DNA of 64,000 bases, taken from the NCBI GenBank assembly GCA_033557465.1, contig CM066045.1:133321596-133385595 (forward strand). The letters run 5' to 3'. Shown one piece after another: positions 32,193 through 43,211 of this stretch. The translations under genes were made by a program, and so were the position numbers. This stretch comes from Ichthyophis bannanicus (lineage: Eukaryota > Chordata > Amphibia > Gymnophiona > Ichthyophiidae). Positions within the stretch are counted from its first letter, which is position 1, and every line of letters starts with the position of its first letter. The notes beneath the pieces are model-generated. The model worked only from the letters and a program-made list of their open reading frames with translations. It was not told where the DNA came from and searched no databases.

Positions 32193-33494
32193 TTATTCCC
32201 TCACCCTGTTTTGTTCACTAAGAATCTGCAGGACTAAAATTTATACACGTGAGCCAAAGCAGTTTTTCTTTGGTTTATCTAAGGACGGTGATTATAGCCC
32301 TTCGATTAGTTTACCCTGAAGTGCTCAGATCAGATCCCTGTGATGCAAAAGCTACTTGTTCCTTTTTAGATTACCTTTCATGAACAGTAGCTTTCTTAAA
32401 AAGAAAGTAAAAAATGCAAAACACCTAAGCAGTAATAATCTCTTCTGATGTTCTCATTCTCTATATGTTCATGTCCAACAAAACATGGCAAAAGTCCACA
32501 AGAAACTGCCCACACCCTCCTTTTCTTTCCCCTTTCTCCTTTCTTTGGTTCTTCATAGCCAATAGCAGATATCCATTATGGCTGCAGGGCCAGAGCCAAA
32601 CATTATTAGGCATCCAAGGTGAACCTTCAACCTTACATCATCCCCCTCCCTCAATTAACTCTGAGGCCCTTAGGCCTCTCCACTGAGATTTTGATAATCA
32701 AACTCAACAGTAATACAACACATCAGTACCACTCCTCCCTTGATTATTTGAAAATTGCCCATCCTCTTTATAGGTAAAAGTGTGAACTAATAGTTTCTTT
32801 AGTTTGTGTGACTGCGAAGACCTATTGTATTACTTTGACTGCAGCTACTTTTTTTTTGTTCCCAACTAGCTGCCGTCCTAGGCGACTGCCTTTGTTCTGA
32901 CAGATGATGCTGTCTACCATCCTAGTTACCACTGACCTTCAGTGTGCAAAATTCCTGAGCTCCATACATAGAGGAATAATGGGAGAAATTCAGCCTTGCA
33001 GTTTGCTTTCTTAAGCTGCAAAACCAATAATTTTGCTGTTGCTTACGAGAAGGGAAATTTGGGCTCTATCCCATGGAAAGCTAATCAATCCTCCATTGAT
33101 TCTCCAGGCTATCCCTCCTGCCCTCTCTTTCTGTCCCCCCAAATAAGAGGTCCCTTATCAAGGAGCAGATAAATATACTTATGTCGGAAGAATAAATAAA
33201 GTGGCTCTTCATGCACTATTTATGGCCACAGTTTACACTGATTTTGTACATCAGGTTTGTGTTCAAATTTATGAATGACTTGAAACTGAGGCAACATTAG
33301 TAAATCATGGCTCATAGAATTATAAAACTTACTATGTATTGATTTATGCCGCTAAGATCAAGTCTTCCTCCCCTTTCCTGATGACATACCTTTACAACTC
33401 TCAGGTTGTTTCACTAAAGAGCAACTCCAACCAGGACCAGCCCAAGGATATCCAATGCCCTAGCAAACCTTAAACCAGGCAACAAAAAAGATAG
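32193..33494. other. Unassigned sequence
   Basis: No gene or identifiable repeat is seen in these 1.3 kb. Short open frames here (for example 32465-32686) lack any recognisable domain. Confidence 0.4.
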
Positions 33495-34106
33495 GTAACA
33501 TAAGATATGCCATGGTGCGTCAGACTAAGGGTCCATCAAGCCCAGTATCCTGTTTCCAACAGTAGCCAATCCAGGTCACAAGTACCTGTCAGGTTTCCAA
33601 AAAAGGTACACAGATTCCATATTGCTTATCCTGGGGTAGGCAGTGGACTTCCCTGGTCCTCTTTAATAATGGTTTATAGACTTTTCCTCCAGAAACTTGT
33701 CCAAACCTTTTTTAAACCCAGTTACACTAACAGCTGTTACTACATCCTCCAGTAACGAATTCGAGTTTGATTACACTTTGAGAAAAAAAAATTCTCTGAT
33801 TAGTCATAAATGGGCTACATTATAGCTTCATTCACGTCTCCTAGTCTTTCTACTTTTTGAAGGAGTAAACAACCGATCTACATTTACCCATTCCACTCCA
33901 TTCATTATTTTATTGCTCTCTATTATATCTCACCTCAGCCGTCTTTTTTCCAAGTTGAAGAGCCCTAACCTTTTAAGCCTTTCCTCATAGGAGTATCCTT
34001 CCATCCCCTTTACCATTTTGGTGACTCCTCTCTGTACCTTTTCTAATTCTGCTATATCCTTTTTAAGATGTGGTGGCCAGAATTGCACACAATATTCAAG
34101 AACAAT
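33495..34106 (-). mobile_element. CR1 3'-end fragment, inverted
   Basis: This is a 5'-truncated CR1 on the minus strand, matching the reverse complement of 39660-40273 with substitutions. It contains the CR1 C-terminal coding region in decayed form and abuts the 5' end of LINE K. Confidence 0.85.
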
Positions 34107-35459
34107 ACAAAATCAAGTTTCAGCAGAGACACTTGACTAAGCTTTAACAGGGCAACCAATCTTTTTGTTAGAAAGGTAAATAAAAGTAAAAGGGAAGCAA
34201 AAGAAGTTGCTGAAAAGGTGAAGAAAAAGGGGGAGGCCTTTTTGAAATACAAGAGATCACAGAGAGAGGAAGACAGGCATCTATATTTGGAAAAACTTAG
34301 AGAAGCTAGCAAAGTAGTCTGGAAAGTAAAGATGCTAAAAGAAGAAGAAATAGCCAGTGCAATAAAATGGGGAGATAAGACATTTTTCAGATATGTTAGT
34401 GAGAAGGAGGAAGGGCAAAAGTGGTATTGTCAGACTCAAGGGTGAAGGGAGGAATATGTAGAAGCTGATGAAGATAAAGCGGAATTGCTTAATAAGTATT
34501 TCTGTTCTGTGTTCACAGATGAAGAACCAGGAGCAGGACCTCAGAAAACACCCACAAATAGGAACAGAAGTGCAGGGATCTCATATGATTTTCAGAAGAC
34601 TGTGTTCATGAGGAACTAGCTAAACTAAAAGTGGACAAAGTGATGGGACCGGATGGGATACATTTGAGAATACTGAAGGAACTTGGGGACATTCTAGCAG
34701 CAACCCTGACCAACCTTTTCAGTGCCTCTTTGGAGACGGGAGTGGTACCAGAGGACTGGAGAGAGGCACATATGGTTCCTTTACACAAAAGCAGAAGTAA
34801 GAATGTGGTTGAAAACTACAGGCCGGTTAGTATAACCTCTATGTTGAGCAAATTATTGGAAACGCTGCTGAAAGAGGTTTCTGAGTCCAGTGCATTAGAG
34901 GATCGGAGGCAGCATGGATACACCAGAGGCAGATCTTGTCAGACAAATCTGATTGATTTCTTTGACTGGGTGACCAGGGAGTTGGACCGAGAGAGAGCCC
35001 TAGATGTGATGTACTTGGATTTCAGTAAAGCCTTTGATACTATTACGCACAGGCGATTTATAAACAAACTGAGCACCCTAAGGATGGACCCTAAAGTTAC
35101 TTATTAAGATAGAAATTGGTTGAGTGAGAGGCGACAAAGGGTACAGGTAAATGGAGCTTACTCTGAGGAGAAGGAGATTACCAGTGATGTGCCGCAACGA
35201 TCTGTCCTTGCTCTGATTCTTTTTAACATCTTTGTTACTGATATTGTGAAAAGGCTATCAGGTATTGTTTGTCTCTTTGCAGATGATACCAAAATTTGTA
35301 ATAAAGTAGACACCCAGGAAGGAGTAGATAGCATGAGGAGGGATCTAGCTAAGCTTAAAGAATGGTTGAGAATTTGGCAGCTGATATTTAATGCAAAAAA
35401 AATGCAGGGTCATGCATTTGGGCTGCACTAATCCAAGGGAGCGGTACAATATAGGGGGT
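34107..35459 (+). mobile_element. LINE K (CR1 group), piece 1 of 3
   Basis: This is the start of an old CR1-group LINE that continues at 57949-58151 and 62568-63077. It is cut after the GGGGT at 35455-35459 by the solo LTR X. The continuity is shown by comparison with the uninterrupted relative at 31130-31400. Confidence 0.85.
34218..35459 (+). pseudogene. Reverse transcriptase of LINE K
   Basis: This is an ORF2-type protein in fragments: a basic region (KKKGEAFLKYKRSQREEDRH), then RT blocks MGPDGIHLRILKELG near 34650, VPEDWREAHMVPLHKS near 34745, RPVSITSMLSKLLE, VMYLDFSKAFDTI near 35005 and the catalytic LFADDTKICN near 35275. A TAA at 35105-35107 and frameshifts near 35395 break it. Length and motifs fit CR1-group LINEs; the endonuclease is missing by 5' truncation. 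Confidence 0.8.
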
Positions 35460-35961
35460 TGTGATGGGGGTATGAGAAGCTCCCCTATCACTCGTAATTA
35501 TATACCTCTAGCCTGACTAATTACATGCCCCTTTAAGCATCAGAAGCCGAGCCCCTTTAAGGAACCCGGCTTGAATATAATTGGAATAGTGTGGCCAGGG
35601 ACAGCCCTTTTAACCGGGAGGGAAGAGACAGAAAGAAGAGCCCGAGGTGTTCCAAAGTACAGAGTGACCACCTACCTCTAAGGAGACACTATGGGAAAGT
35701 AGGAGCTGGGGTGTTTCCATGTTGGTCAATAGGCTTGTGGGAGTAATGTTGTGAAACCCAGAGTGAAAGAACTTTGGAAGAGGAGAGAACTGTTTCTCTG
35801 CTAAGGCTGTGAAACTCAGAGTGAAGGAACTTTGTGGGAGAGGAGGAATGTTTCTCTACTTCTGCTGTGAACCCAGAGTGAAGAACTTGGAAGAGGGGAG
35901 AACTGTTTCTCTGCTAATGCTGTGAAACAGAGTGAATGAACTTTGCAAGAGAGGACAACTG
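35460..35961 (+). mobile_element. Solo LTR X, left part (split by DIRS H)
   Basis: The LTR starts TGTGATGGGG right after the 5-bp target GGGGT (35455-35459). From about 35750 it contains tandem units of 55-58 bases built on GTGAAACCCAGAGTGAAGGAACTTTG-like sequence and an AACTGTTTCTCTGCT end. It stops at the left tip of H and resumes at 57614. Together the parts make a solo LTR of about 840 bp. Confidence 0.8.
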
Positions 35962-37162
35962 TTTCTCCAGGAACAAGCATGAAATCGGTCCTCACATATG
36001 TGTGACATCTGCACCAACGGAGCCCTCATGGAGCATTTCCCCAGCTTTCACAGAAAGCCTTTGGGAATGCTACCATGCATGTGTGGTCCCCTTCCCACCC
36101 AAGGGTGCCATCTTGTTCAGTCTTCTTTTTTCCACAGAGCCCAACAGACATATGTCCTGTTTACCTGGAAAAATCCTTTAAAAATTATCCTCAAAAGTTG
36201 TTTTTTTACCAATTGGCGTACCAGTTCCTTTTCCTGCCTCAAGCCAATGCCATCCTCGGCTCTCCCTTCTTTTTTGATGAGGCTTGCCTCAACCGGCATT
36301 CGCGCACTTTTTTGCGTGGGGGTCGTCGATCCCGACTGGGTGTCTTCCACCATGTCCCCTGGTGTTTTCAAGAAGTGTGACCACTGCGGTCAGACCATGT
36401 CTGTCACAGACACCCATAACTGCTTCTTGCCCTGCCTCGGCCCAGACCACAACTGTGCCAACTGCAATCTGTGCCAGGCCATGACTCAGAGAACCAACAG
36501 GAAAAGGAGTTGCAGAGAAGCTGTTCCTGCAATCCGACTCAGCACCGGCTTTCCTGATGCTGAGCCCCAAGCCGAGCATATCCCTTGAGGCCCAAGCATC
36601 TTCAGAATCCCGCAGCAGCGGCTCCTCCGTAAAGATGCCGGACTCTCTAAAGAAAAAATCCTTGAAGCCAGTCGAGATTCCACCAGTGAAATCCAGTAAG
36701 GTCCCACAGAGGGACTCGGGTGACTCCGAGCAGCGCCCCCTGAAGATCTAAAAGAGGGAGTCCCCAGCCAGCAGCGACGGTGCAAGGATCCCCCAGGCCA
36801 TGGTCCTTATTGAGGACGCACTCGCAAGAGTGCCAGCGTGGAGCCTGAAACCCTCGGTGCCCACTCCGAAAGCTGCAGAGCCTCCTGGTATCAAGTCCAG
36901 GATGGTGGCCCTGGAGCAGAATATCTCTGCCATTCTGGCCTTGTAGCAGGTGATGATGTCAGATTCACCCACATCATCTGCCCCGACAACCAGGCTGTGG
37001 GGGGGGGGTGTCCCCAGGGGTCAAGCCAGGCTCCAAGTGCCACCGGCCTCGGACAAGTCCTCGGCACCAATCGAGATCCGGATCTTTGGGTATCCGGTCC
37101 TCCCCGGCCAATTTCCAAGAGTCCGACCCAAGACCCAGAGCGGATGGTTCGGAAGAATGTAT
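35962..37162 (+). mobile_element. DIRS H, left end and start of gag
   Basis: This is the left terminal repeat (35962-36125: tttctccaggaacaagcatg, GGAGCATTTCCCCAGCTTTC) and 5' region of H. Its right end lies at 57613. Both flanks are solo LTR X, so the whole interval 35962-57613 is one insertion plus later insertions. It is the same subfamily as F', G and J. Confidence 0.8.
36356..37162 (+). pseudogene. Gag N-terminal part of DIRS H
   Basis: The frame from ATG 36353 or nearby reads SPGVFKKCDHCGQTMSV, with the Cys/His cluster (CDHC, THNCFLPC, GPDHNCANCNLC) intact. A Ser/Pro-rich linker follows in several frames, with stops near 36588 and 36750 and a MVALEQNISAILAL block near 36900 resembling G's MTALECRLSAF. 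CR1 is inserted at about 37163. Confidence 0.75.
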
Positions 37163-40100
37163 CCTTGAAGGATACTACCAAAAGCAGAGAGGTTCCACAA
37201 AAGAGTAAAGTAGCCCAAATGCCCTCAAATATGGAGCAGACAGAGCTTAAAGATCCCAATTTACCCATGTCTAACAATAGCCAAATTAACATGAATAAAA
37301 TACATTCTCTAAAATGCTTGTATGCAAATGCTAGAAGTCTAAAGAATAAGATGGGAAAATTAGAATATATAGCACTAAATGAAAGGTTAGATATGATTGG
37401 AATATCAGAGACATGGTGGAAGGAGGACAACCAGTGGGACACTGTGATACCTAGGTACAAACTATATCATAATGATAGAGCTGATCAAATTGGTGGAGGG
37501 GTTGCGCTCTATGTTAGAGAAGGCATTGACTCAGAAAGGATTAAAGTTTTGCAGGAAACAAAATCTGCTATAGAATCTATATGGATTGAAATTCCATATA
37601 AAAGGGGGAAGGCAATGGCAGTGGGGGTGTAGTATCGAGCACCTGGCCAGAATGACCAAATGGATAATAAAATGCTCAAAGAAATCAAGGAAGCTAACAA
37701 AAGTTACAGCGCAGTAATAATAATGGGTGATTTCAATTACCCCGGTATCGACTGGGTCAGTGTCACGTCAGGACATGCTAGGGAGATAAAGTTCCTAGAT
37801 GAAATAAATGACTGCTTCTTGGAGCAGCTGGTTCATGAACCGACCAGAGGGGAAGCCATATTAGGCCTAGTCCTTAGTGGAACATCAGATCTAGTGCAAG
37901 AGATAAGAGTGTTGGGGCCACTTGGCAATAGTGATCATAGCATGATCGCCTTTGATTTAATTAGTGGAGGAGGGATAGTAAGAAAATCCCCAGTACTACC
38001 TTTTAACTTTCGAAAGGGAGACTATGATAAAATGAGGAAAACAGTTAAGAAAAAACTAAAAGGAGCAGTTGCAAAGGTTAAAGACGTACATCAAGCTTGG
38101 GTGTTGTTGAAAAATACTATCTTGGAAGCCCAGACCAGCTGTATTCCACGCTTTAAGAAAAGTGGAAGGAAGTCCAAAAAACTGCCAGCATGGTTTAAAG
38201 GTGAGGTCAGAGAGGCTGTTGTTGCCAAAAAAGCATCTTTCAGGAAATGGAAAAAAGAGCCAAACGACGAAACCTGGAAACAGCACAAGCACTGGCAAGT
38301 CAAATGCAAGGCATTGATAAGGCAGGCAAAGAGAGAATTTGAGAAGAAGCTTGCTGCGAAAGCAAAAACGCCAAATAAAGGCCTTTTCAAGTACATTTGT
38401 AGCAAAAAACCTGTGAGAGAGTCAGTTGGTCCATTAGATGATAAAGGGGATAAAGGAGCACTAAGAGGCGACAAGGCGATAGCGGAGAGACTGAATGAAT
38501 TCTTTGCTTCGGTCTTTACTGAGGAAGATGTAGGGATGTTACCCATGACTGAAGTGGTATTTAAAGGTGCGGAAGAATTGAAGGAAATATCGATACATCG
38601 GGAAGATGTCTTACAACTATTAGATAAACTGAAGAGTAGCAAATCACCTGGGCCGGATGGTATACATCCAAGGGTGTTGAAAGAACTGAAATATGAGATT
38701 GCAGACCTGCTATCAGTAATCTGTGAACTATCATTAAAATCATCTCTAATACCTGAAGATTGGAGGATCGCCAATGTAACGCCAATTTTTAAAAAGGGTT
38801 CCAGGGGTGATCCGGGAAACTACAGACCGGTGAGCCTGACGTCAGTACCAGGAAAAATGGTAGAAACCATCATAAAGAATAAAATTACTCAGCATGTAGA
38901 TAGTGACAACCTAATGGGAGACAGCCAACATGGCTTTAGACAAGGAAGATCTTGTCTTACTAATCTGTTATGTTTTTTTGAAGGAGTGAATAAACAGGTG
39001 GACAAAGGTGAGTCGGTTGATATTGTGTATCTGGACTTTCAGAAAGCCTTTGACAAGGTCCCTCATCAGAGACTTTTGGCAAAACTAAAGAGTCATGGGA
39101 TAGGAGGCAGTGTACTGTTGTGGATCAGGAACTGGTTAAAAGATAGAAAGCAGAGGGTAGGGCTAAATGGCCAATTTTCCCAATGGAGAAAGGTGAATAG
39201 TGGTGTACCCCAGGGATCTGTGCTGGGTCCGCTGCTTTTTGACATATTCATAAATGACCTGGAAAGTGGAATAACGAGTGAGGTGATCAAATTTGCAGAT
39301 GACACAAAACTATTTAAAGTTGTTAAAACCCAAGTGGATTGTGAGAAATTGCAAGAGGATCTTGATAAATTGGAAGACTGGGCATCAAAATGGCAGATGA
39401 AATTTTATGTGGACAAGTGCAAAGTTATGCACCTAGGGAAGAACAACCCAAACTATGGTTACACGATGCAAGGTTCCACATTAGGAACCACCACCCAGGA
39501 AAAAGATTTAGGCGTCATTGTGGATACCATGTTAAAACCCTCGGCCCAGTGTGCAGCGGCGGCCAAGAGAGCAAATAGAATGCTAGGTATGATAAGGAAA
39601 GGAATGGAAAATAAAACAAAAGATATTATAATGCCTCTATATCGTTCCATGGTGAGACCGCACCTTGAATATTGTGTGCAATTCTGGTCGCCGTATCTTA
39701 AAAAGGATATAGCGATTTTAGAAAAGGTTCAGAGAAGAGCCACCAAAATGGTAAAGGGGATGGAAGGATACTCCTATGAAGAAAGGCTAAAAAGGTTAGG
39801 GCTCTTTAACCTGGAAAAGAGACGGCTGAAGGGAGATATGATAGAAGTCTATAAATTAATGAACGGAGTGGAACGGGTAAACGTAGATCGATTGTTTACG
39901 TTATCAGAATATAGAAAGACTAGGGGACATGCAATGAAGCTACAGGGTAAACTATTTAAGACTAATAAAAGAAAATATTTTTTCACTCAACGTGTAATCA
40001 AACTCTGGAATTTGTTACCGGAGGATGTAGTAAAGGCTGTTAGTGTAGCTGGGTTTAAAAAAGGTTTGGACAAGTTCCTGGAGGAAAGGTCCATAAACCG

Positions 40101-40273
40101 TTATTAAGAAGTGACCGAAGATATCAATGCTTGACCCAGTACAAGCATTGTGGAACTTGTGTCTCTTGGGGAAACTGCTAGGTACATATGACCTAGATTG
40201 GACACTGTTGGAAACAGAATACTGGGCTTGATGGACCTTGGTCTGACCCAGTATGGCATATCTTATGTTCTTA
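37163..40273 (+). mobile_element. CR1 LINE, nearly intact ORF2
   Basis: This is a CR1 retrotransposon inserted in gag of H. It covers the endonuclease, the RT and the full 3' UTR, ending TATCTTATGTTCTTATG. Gag homology continues immediately after it at 40274. It is the youngest-looking LINE of the window. The 5' boundary is approximate, and no ORF1 is present. Confidence 0.85.
37266..40107 (+). pseudogene. CR1 ORF2 (endonuclease-RT), one stop codon
   Basis: The frame encodes an APE-type endonuclease with NARSLKNKM, GISETWW near 37405, GDFNYPGIDW near 37730 and NSDHSMIAFD near 37930. A CR1 RT follows: SPGPDGIHPRVLKEL near 38645, YRPVSLTSVPGK, VYLDFQKAFDKVPH near 39025, GVPQGSVLGPLLF near 39205 and catalytic FADDTKLF near 39290. 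It ends FLEERSINRY at 40107. The only disruption is a TAG at 37630-37632, within the endonuclease. From 37660 the frame is open for 815 codons. Confidence 0.9.
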
Positions 40274-40497
40274 TGGATCCCGGTTCCTGGAGGCATGAGA
40301 GTCCCGAGCCTCAGAATCCTTGACACCCTTGGGCTCCTATTGGGAGTCTGATGTCAATGCCTTCCCCGAGACCTCTCGACACTGAGACGTCCCCTTGAAG
40401 CTGTCCCCTCCGGAACCCCAGTACTGCGCCCCACCCAAGGACGTGGATTTCCATGACTTCAAACGGGACATGGACTGGGCCCTCTCGGTCATAAGAG
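40274..40497 (+). pseudogene. Gag fragment of DIRS H after CR1
   Basis: Gag continues here: a block reading PPKDVDFHDFKRDMDWALSV corresponds to the SPEDLSFQDF / PLEDTRFSVF region of D and G. It breaks off at the inverted CR1 (40498). The rest of gag and the start of pol of H are absent. Confidence 0.65.
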
Positions 40498-41131
40498 CTT
40501 AAGATATGCCATACTGGGTCAGACCAAGGTCCATCAAGCCCAGTATCCTGTTTCCAACAGTGGCCTATCTAGGTCATACGTATCTAGCAGTTTCCCCAAA
40601 AGACACAGGTTCCACAATGCTTGTAGTGGGTCAAGCATTGATATCCTGGGTCCCTTCTTAATAATGGTTTATGGACCTTTCCTCCAGGAACCTGTCCAAA
40701 CCTTTTTTAAAACCAGCTACACTAACAGCCTTTACTACATCCTCCGTTAACAAATTCCAGAGTTTGATTACACGTTGAGTGAAAAACTATATTCTTCTAT
40801 TAGTCTTAAATAGTTTGCCCTGTAGCTTCATTGCATGTCTCCTAGTCTTTCTATATTCTGATAACGTAAACAATCGATCTACGTTTACCCGTTCCACTCC
40901 ATTCATTAATTTATAGACTTCTATCATATCTCCCCTCAACCGTCTCCTTTCCAGCTTAAAGAGTCCTAACCTTTTTAGCCTTTCTTCATAGGAATATCCT
41001 TCCATCCCCTTTACCATTTTGGTGGCTCTTCTCTGAACCTTTTCTAATAACGCTATATCCTTTTTAAGTTACGGCGACCAGAATTGCACACAATATTCAA
41101 GGTGCGGTCTCACCATGGAACGATATAGAGG
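40498..41131 (-). mobile_element. CR1 3'-end fragment, inverted copy
   Basis: This is the reverse complement of about 39640-40273 at high identity, starting TAAGATATGCCATACTGGG and ending near CTCACCATGGAACGATATAG. It forms an inverted pair with the CR1 just upstream, about 225 bases apart. DIRS sequence does not join across it (gag on the left, YR on the right), so its insertion or later events came with a deletion. Confidence 0.85.
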
Positions 41132-41980
41132 ACTCCAACCTAGGACTCCAGTCCAACTCTGTTCGTGTTCACCTCAGTGCCCTCTCAGCTCACCACTCGC
41201 CGGTGGATGGACAATCCCTCTCGGGCCACCCTCTGGTGTCTCGCTTTCTCAAAGGTCTGCTTCAGCTTAAACCTCCTATTCGTCCACTGGCCACTGAGTG
41301 GGATCTCAGTGTGGTCTTGCAGCAACTGACTCGCCCACCTTTTGAGCCGATGGCAACCTGCCCTTTACGTTTCCTCTCCTGGAATGTGTTGTTCCTTGTG
41401 GCACTCTCGGCTAGGCGGGTGAGTGAGCTTCAGGCTCTGGTCTCGGAAAGGCCGTATACCAGGTTCTATAGGAACAGGGTAGTCTTGCGGACTCATCCTT
41501 CCAAAGGTAGTGTCCTCCTTCCACCTCAACCAGGAGGTGGTACTTCCGACGTTCTTTCCCAGGCCGCACGCCAGTAGGGCAGAAACTGTCTTGCATACCC
41601 TGGATTGTAGAAAGGCGCTGTTCTTTTACCTAGAACGTACGCAGGGGCATAGAAGGGCTTCTCAGCTCTTCACTTCCTTTGACCCTAATAAATTGGGGTT
41701 GCCTGTCACTAAGCGTACGTTGTCCATTTGGGTGGCAGACTGTATCGCCTGGGCGTACAGGGCAGCCGGCCTCTCCCTGGAGGGTCGAGTCACGGCCCAC
41801 TGGGTCAGGGTGAAGGCCGCATCAGTAGCTCACTTCCGTTCTGTTCCGTTGGCAGACATCTGCCGGGCCGCTACTTGGTCTTCAAGCCAGACTTTTGCGG
41901 ACCACTACTGCCTCGAGAGGGAGTCCCGTAGGGACAGTGCTTTCGGGCAAGCGGTACTCCGAAATCTCTTTGAGGTTTAG
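41132..41980 (+). pseudogene. Tyrosine recombinase of DIRS F' (5'-truncated)
   Basis: The frame begins at [18 protein letters not shown] and keeps LSARRVSELQAL near 41410. A frameshift lies near 41500. After it, FHLNQEVVLPTFFPRPHAS, a Trp/Arg change in the H-x-x-R region (HWVR) and DHYCLERESRRD with the Tyr are readable to TAG 41978-41980. The catalytic set is largely retained, but the gene is truncated and frame-broken. Confidence 0.8.
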
Positions 41981-42112
41981 GCAACTCCTATCCTCCGGCC
42001 CTGGTGTTGGGCTACCGTTCAGGTGTGGTCTCAGAGAAGATTCTCTCACTGTTGCTGAGGCTCTAGAGGGAGCTCTATTTTCAGCCTGGGTTCCTGGTAG
42101 CCCAGAGCTAGG

Positions 42113-42225
42113 GAGTCACCCATATGTGAGGACTGACTTCCTGCTTGGTCCTGGAGAAAGAGTAGTTTCTCACCTGTAACAGGTGTTCTCCAGGTGCAGC
42201 AGGAATCAGTCCTCACGACCCTCCC
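42113..42225. repeat. ICR of F'
   Basis: This reverse copy of the joined tips (ctggagaaagagtagtttct near 42151) shows both halves, although the left terminal repeat of this copy is gone. Confidence 0.8.
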
Positions 42226-42477
42226 TCCTCCCCTTGGAGTTGCAGTTGTATATAGTTCATTTTCTTTTTGTGCTGTCTTTTAGCTATGTCATTAGACTGA
42301 GCAAGATGGCACCTTTGGGCGAGAAGGGGACCGCGCATGCATGCCTGCATTCCCAAAGGCTTTCTTTGAAAGCTGGGGAAATGCTCCGCATGGGGACTCC
42401 GTCGACGCCGACGTCACCCATATGTGAGGACTGCTTCCTGCTGCTCCTAGAGAACACCTGTTACAGGTGAGTAACTA

Positions 42478-43211
42478 CTCTAAATTGTCCTTGGGGGAGA
42501 TTTCAACCTAACGTTGCATCCTTTGATAGATCGCCAGCCTTGTAGATCTCAGAGACAACAAAGGGTTGCCCCAGTGGTACATTTGATTATTCAGTCAAAT
42601 GGCTTATCGGATATTTGGCGATTGAGGCACCCATCTGATAGGGAATATACCTTCTTTTCCCTACCTCATGGATCTCATTCATGTATAGATTTTTTCCTTA
42701 TCTCAAAATCCTTAATTGCTTCTGTTACGCATGCAGAGATTCGTGGTACACATATATCTGATCACGCTGCAATAACCTTCTCCCTTGTGGATGAGAGTAA
42801 CGTTTCGTCCGGTTCAGCTTGTTTTTTTCCGAGGGAGCTGCTGTCTGATGGAGCTTTATGTGATACTATCAGGCAGGCAATCAAAGGCTATTTTGCCACA
42901 AACCTGTCAGAAGATACTGCCGGATGGGCATGGTGGGAAGCGTTTAAAGCATTTATTCGGGCTGAGTGTACTAGCTACAATATTAAATTGGCTCACCAAA
43001 GGAAAGCAAAGCTAATTGTGATAGAGGCACAAATACAGGCGGGAGAGAGATTGCTGAGATCCAGGTCGGATCCTTGTGTATTGATTCACCTGCAGAGATT
43101 GAGGTATCAATATAATAGCATTATTAGTACTGAAGCAGAGCAATTGTTTCATGCACAGCAAGGGAGATACTATTTGGAGAATAATAAGGCAGGGAGCCTA
43201 TTGGCGCGTAC
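42478..43211 (+). pseudogene. Tx1/L1-like LINE, endonuclease part (piece 1)
   Basis: The LINE starts inside its endonuclease (LGGDFNLTLHPLIDR near 42495) and reads SFFLIS- and SDHAAITFSLV-type blocks, with the catalytic SDH near 42757. It continues into the linker (SLLARTAT) up to the GTAC at 43208-43211, where LTR-b is inserted. This layout and the later RT blocks fit the Tx1/L1 group. The 5' half of the endonuclease is missing at the F' border. Confidence 0.75.

Larger units (their letters stand above)
41132..42477 (+). mobile_element. DIRS F', right part only
   Basis: This is the 3' part of a DIRS copy close to G: the recombinase from its mid N-terminal region, 3' UTR, ICR and complete right terminal repeat ending GTGAGTAACTACTCTA. 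Its left part is missing at the inverted CR1. It abuts a Tx1-like LINE whose 5' part is also missing, which suggests F' had inserted into that LINE and one deletion removed both left parts. Confidence 0.75.

Noticed and set aside
36838..37632. Possible gag-CR1 fusion frame
   Set aside because: The frame runs from H into the CR1 endonuclease, but the H part is not in the gag frame. The read-through across the insertion point is chance.
35962..42477. F' and the left end of H as a single DIRS element
   Set aside because: The left repeat at 35962 and the right repeat at 42477 could be paired. But solo LTR X continues only after 57613, and the LINE next to 42477 lacks its 5' part. Pairing 35962 with 57613 explains more of the data; the alternative is not excluded.
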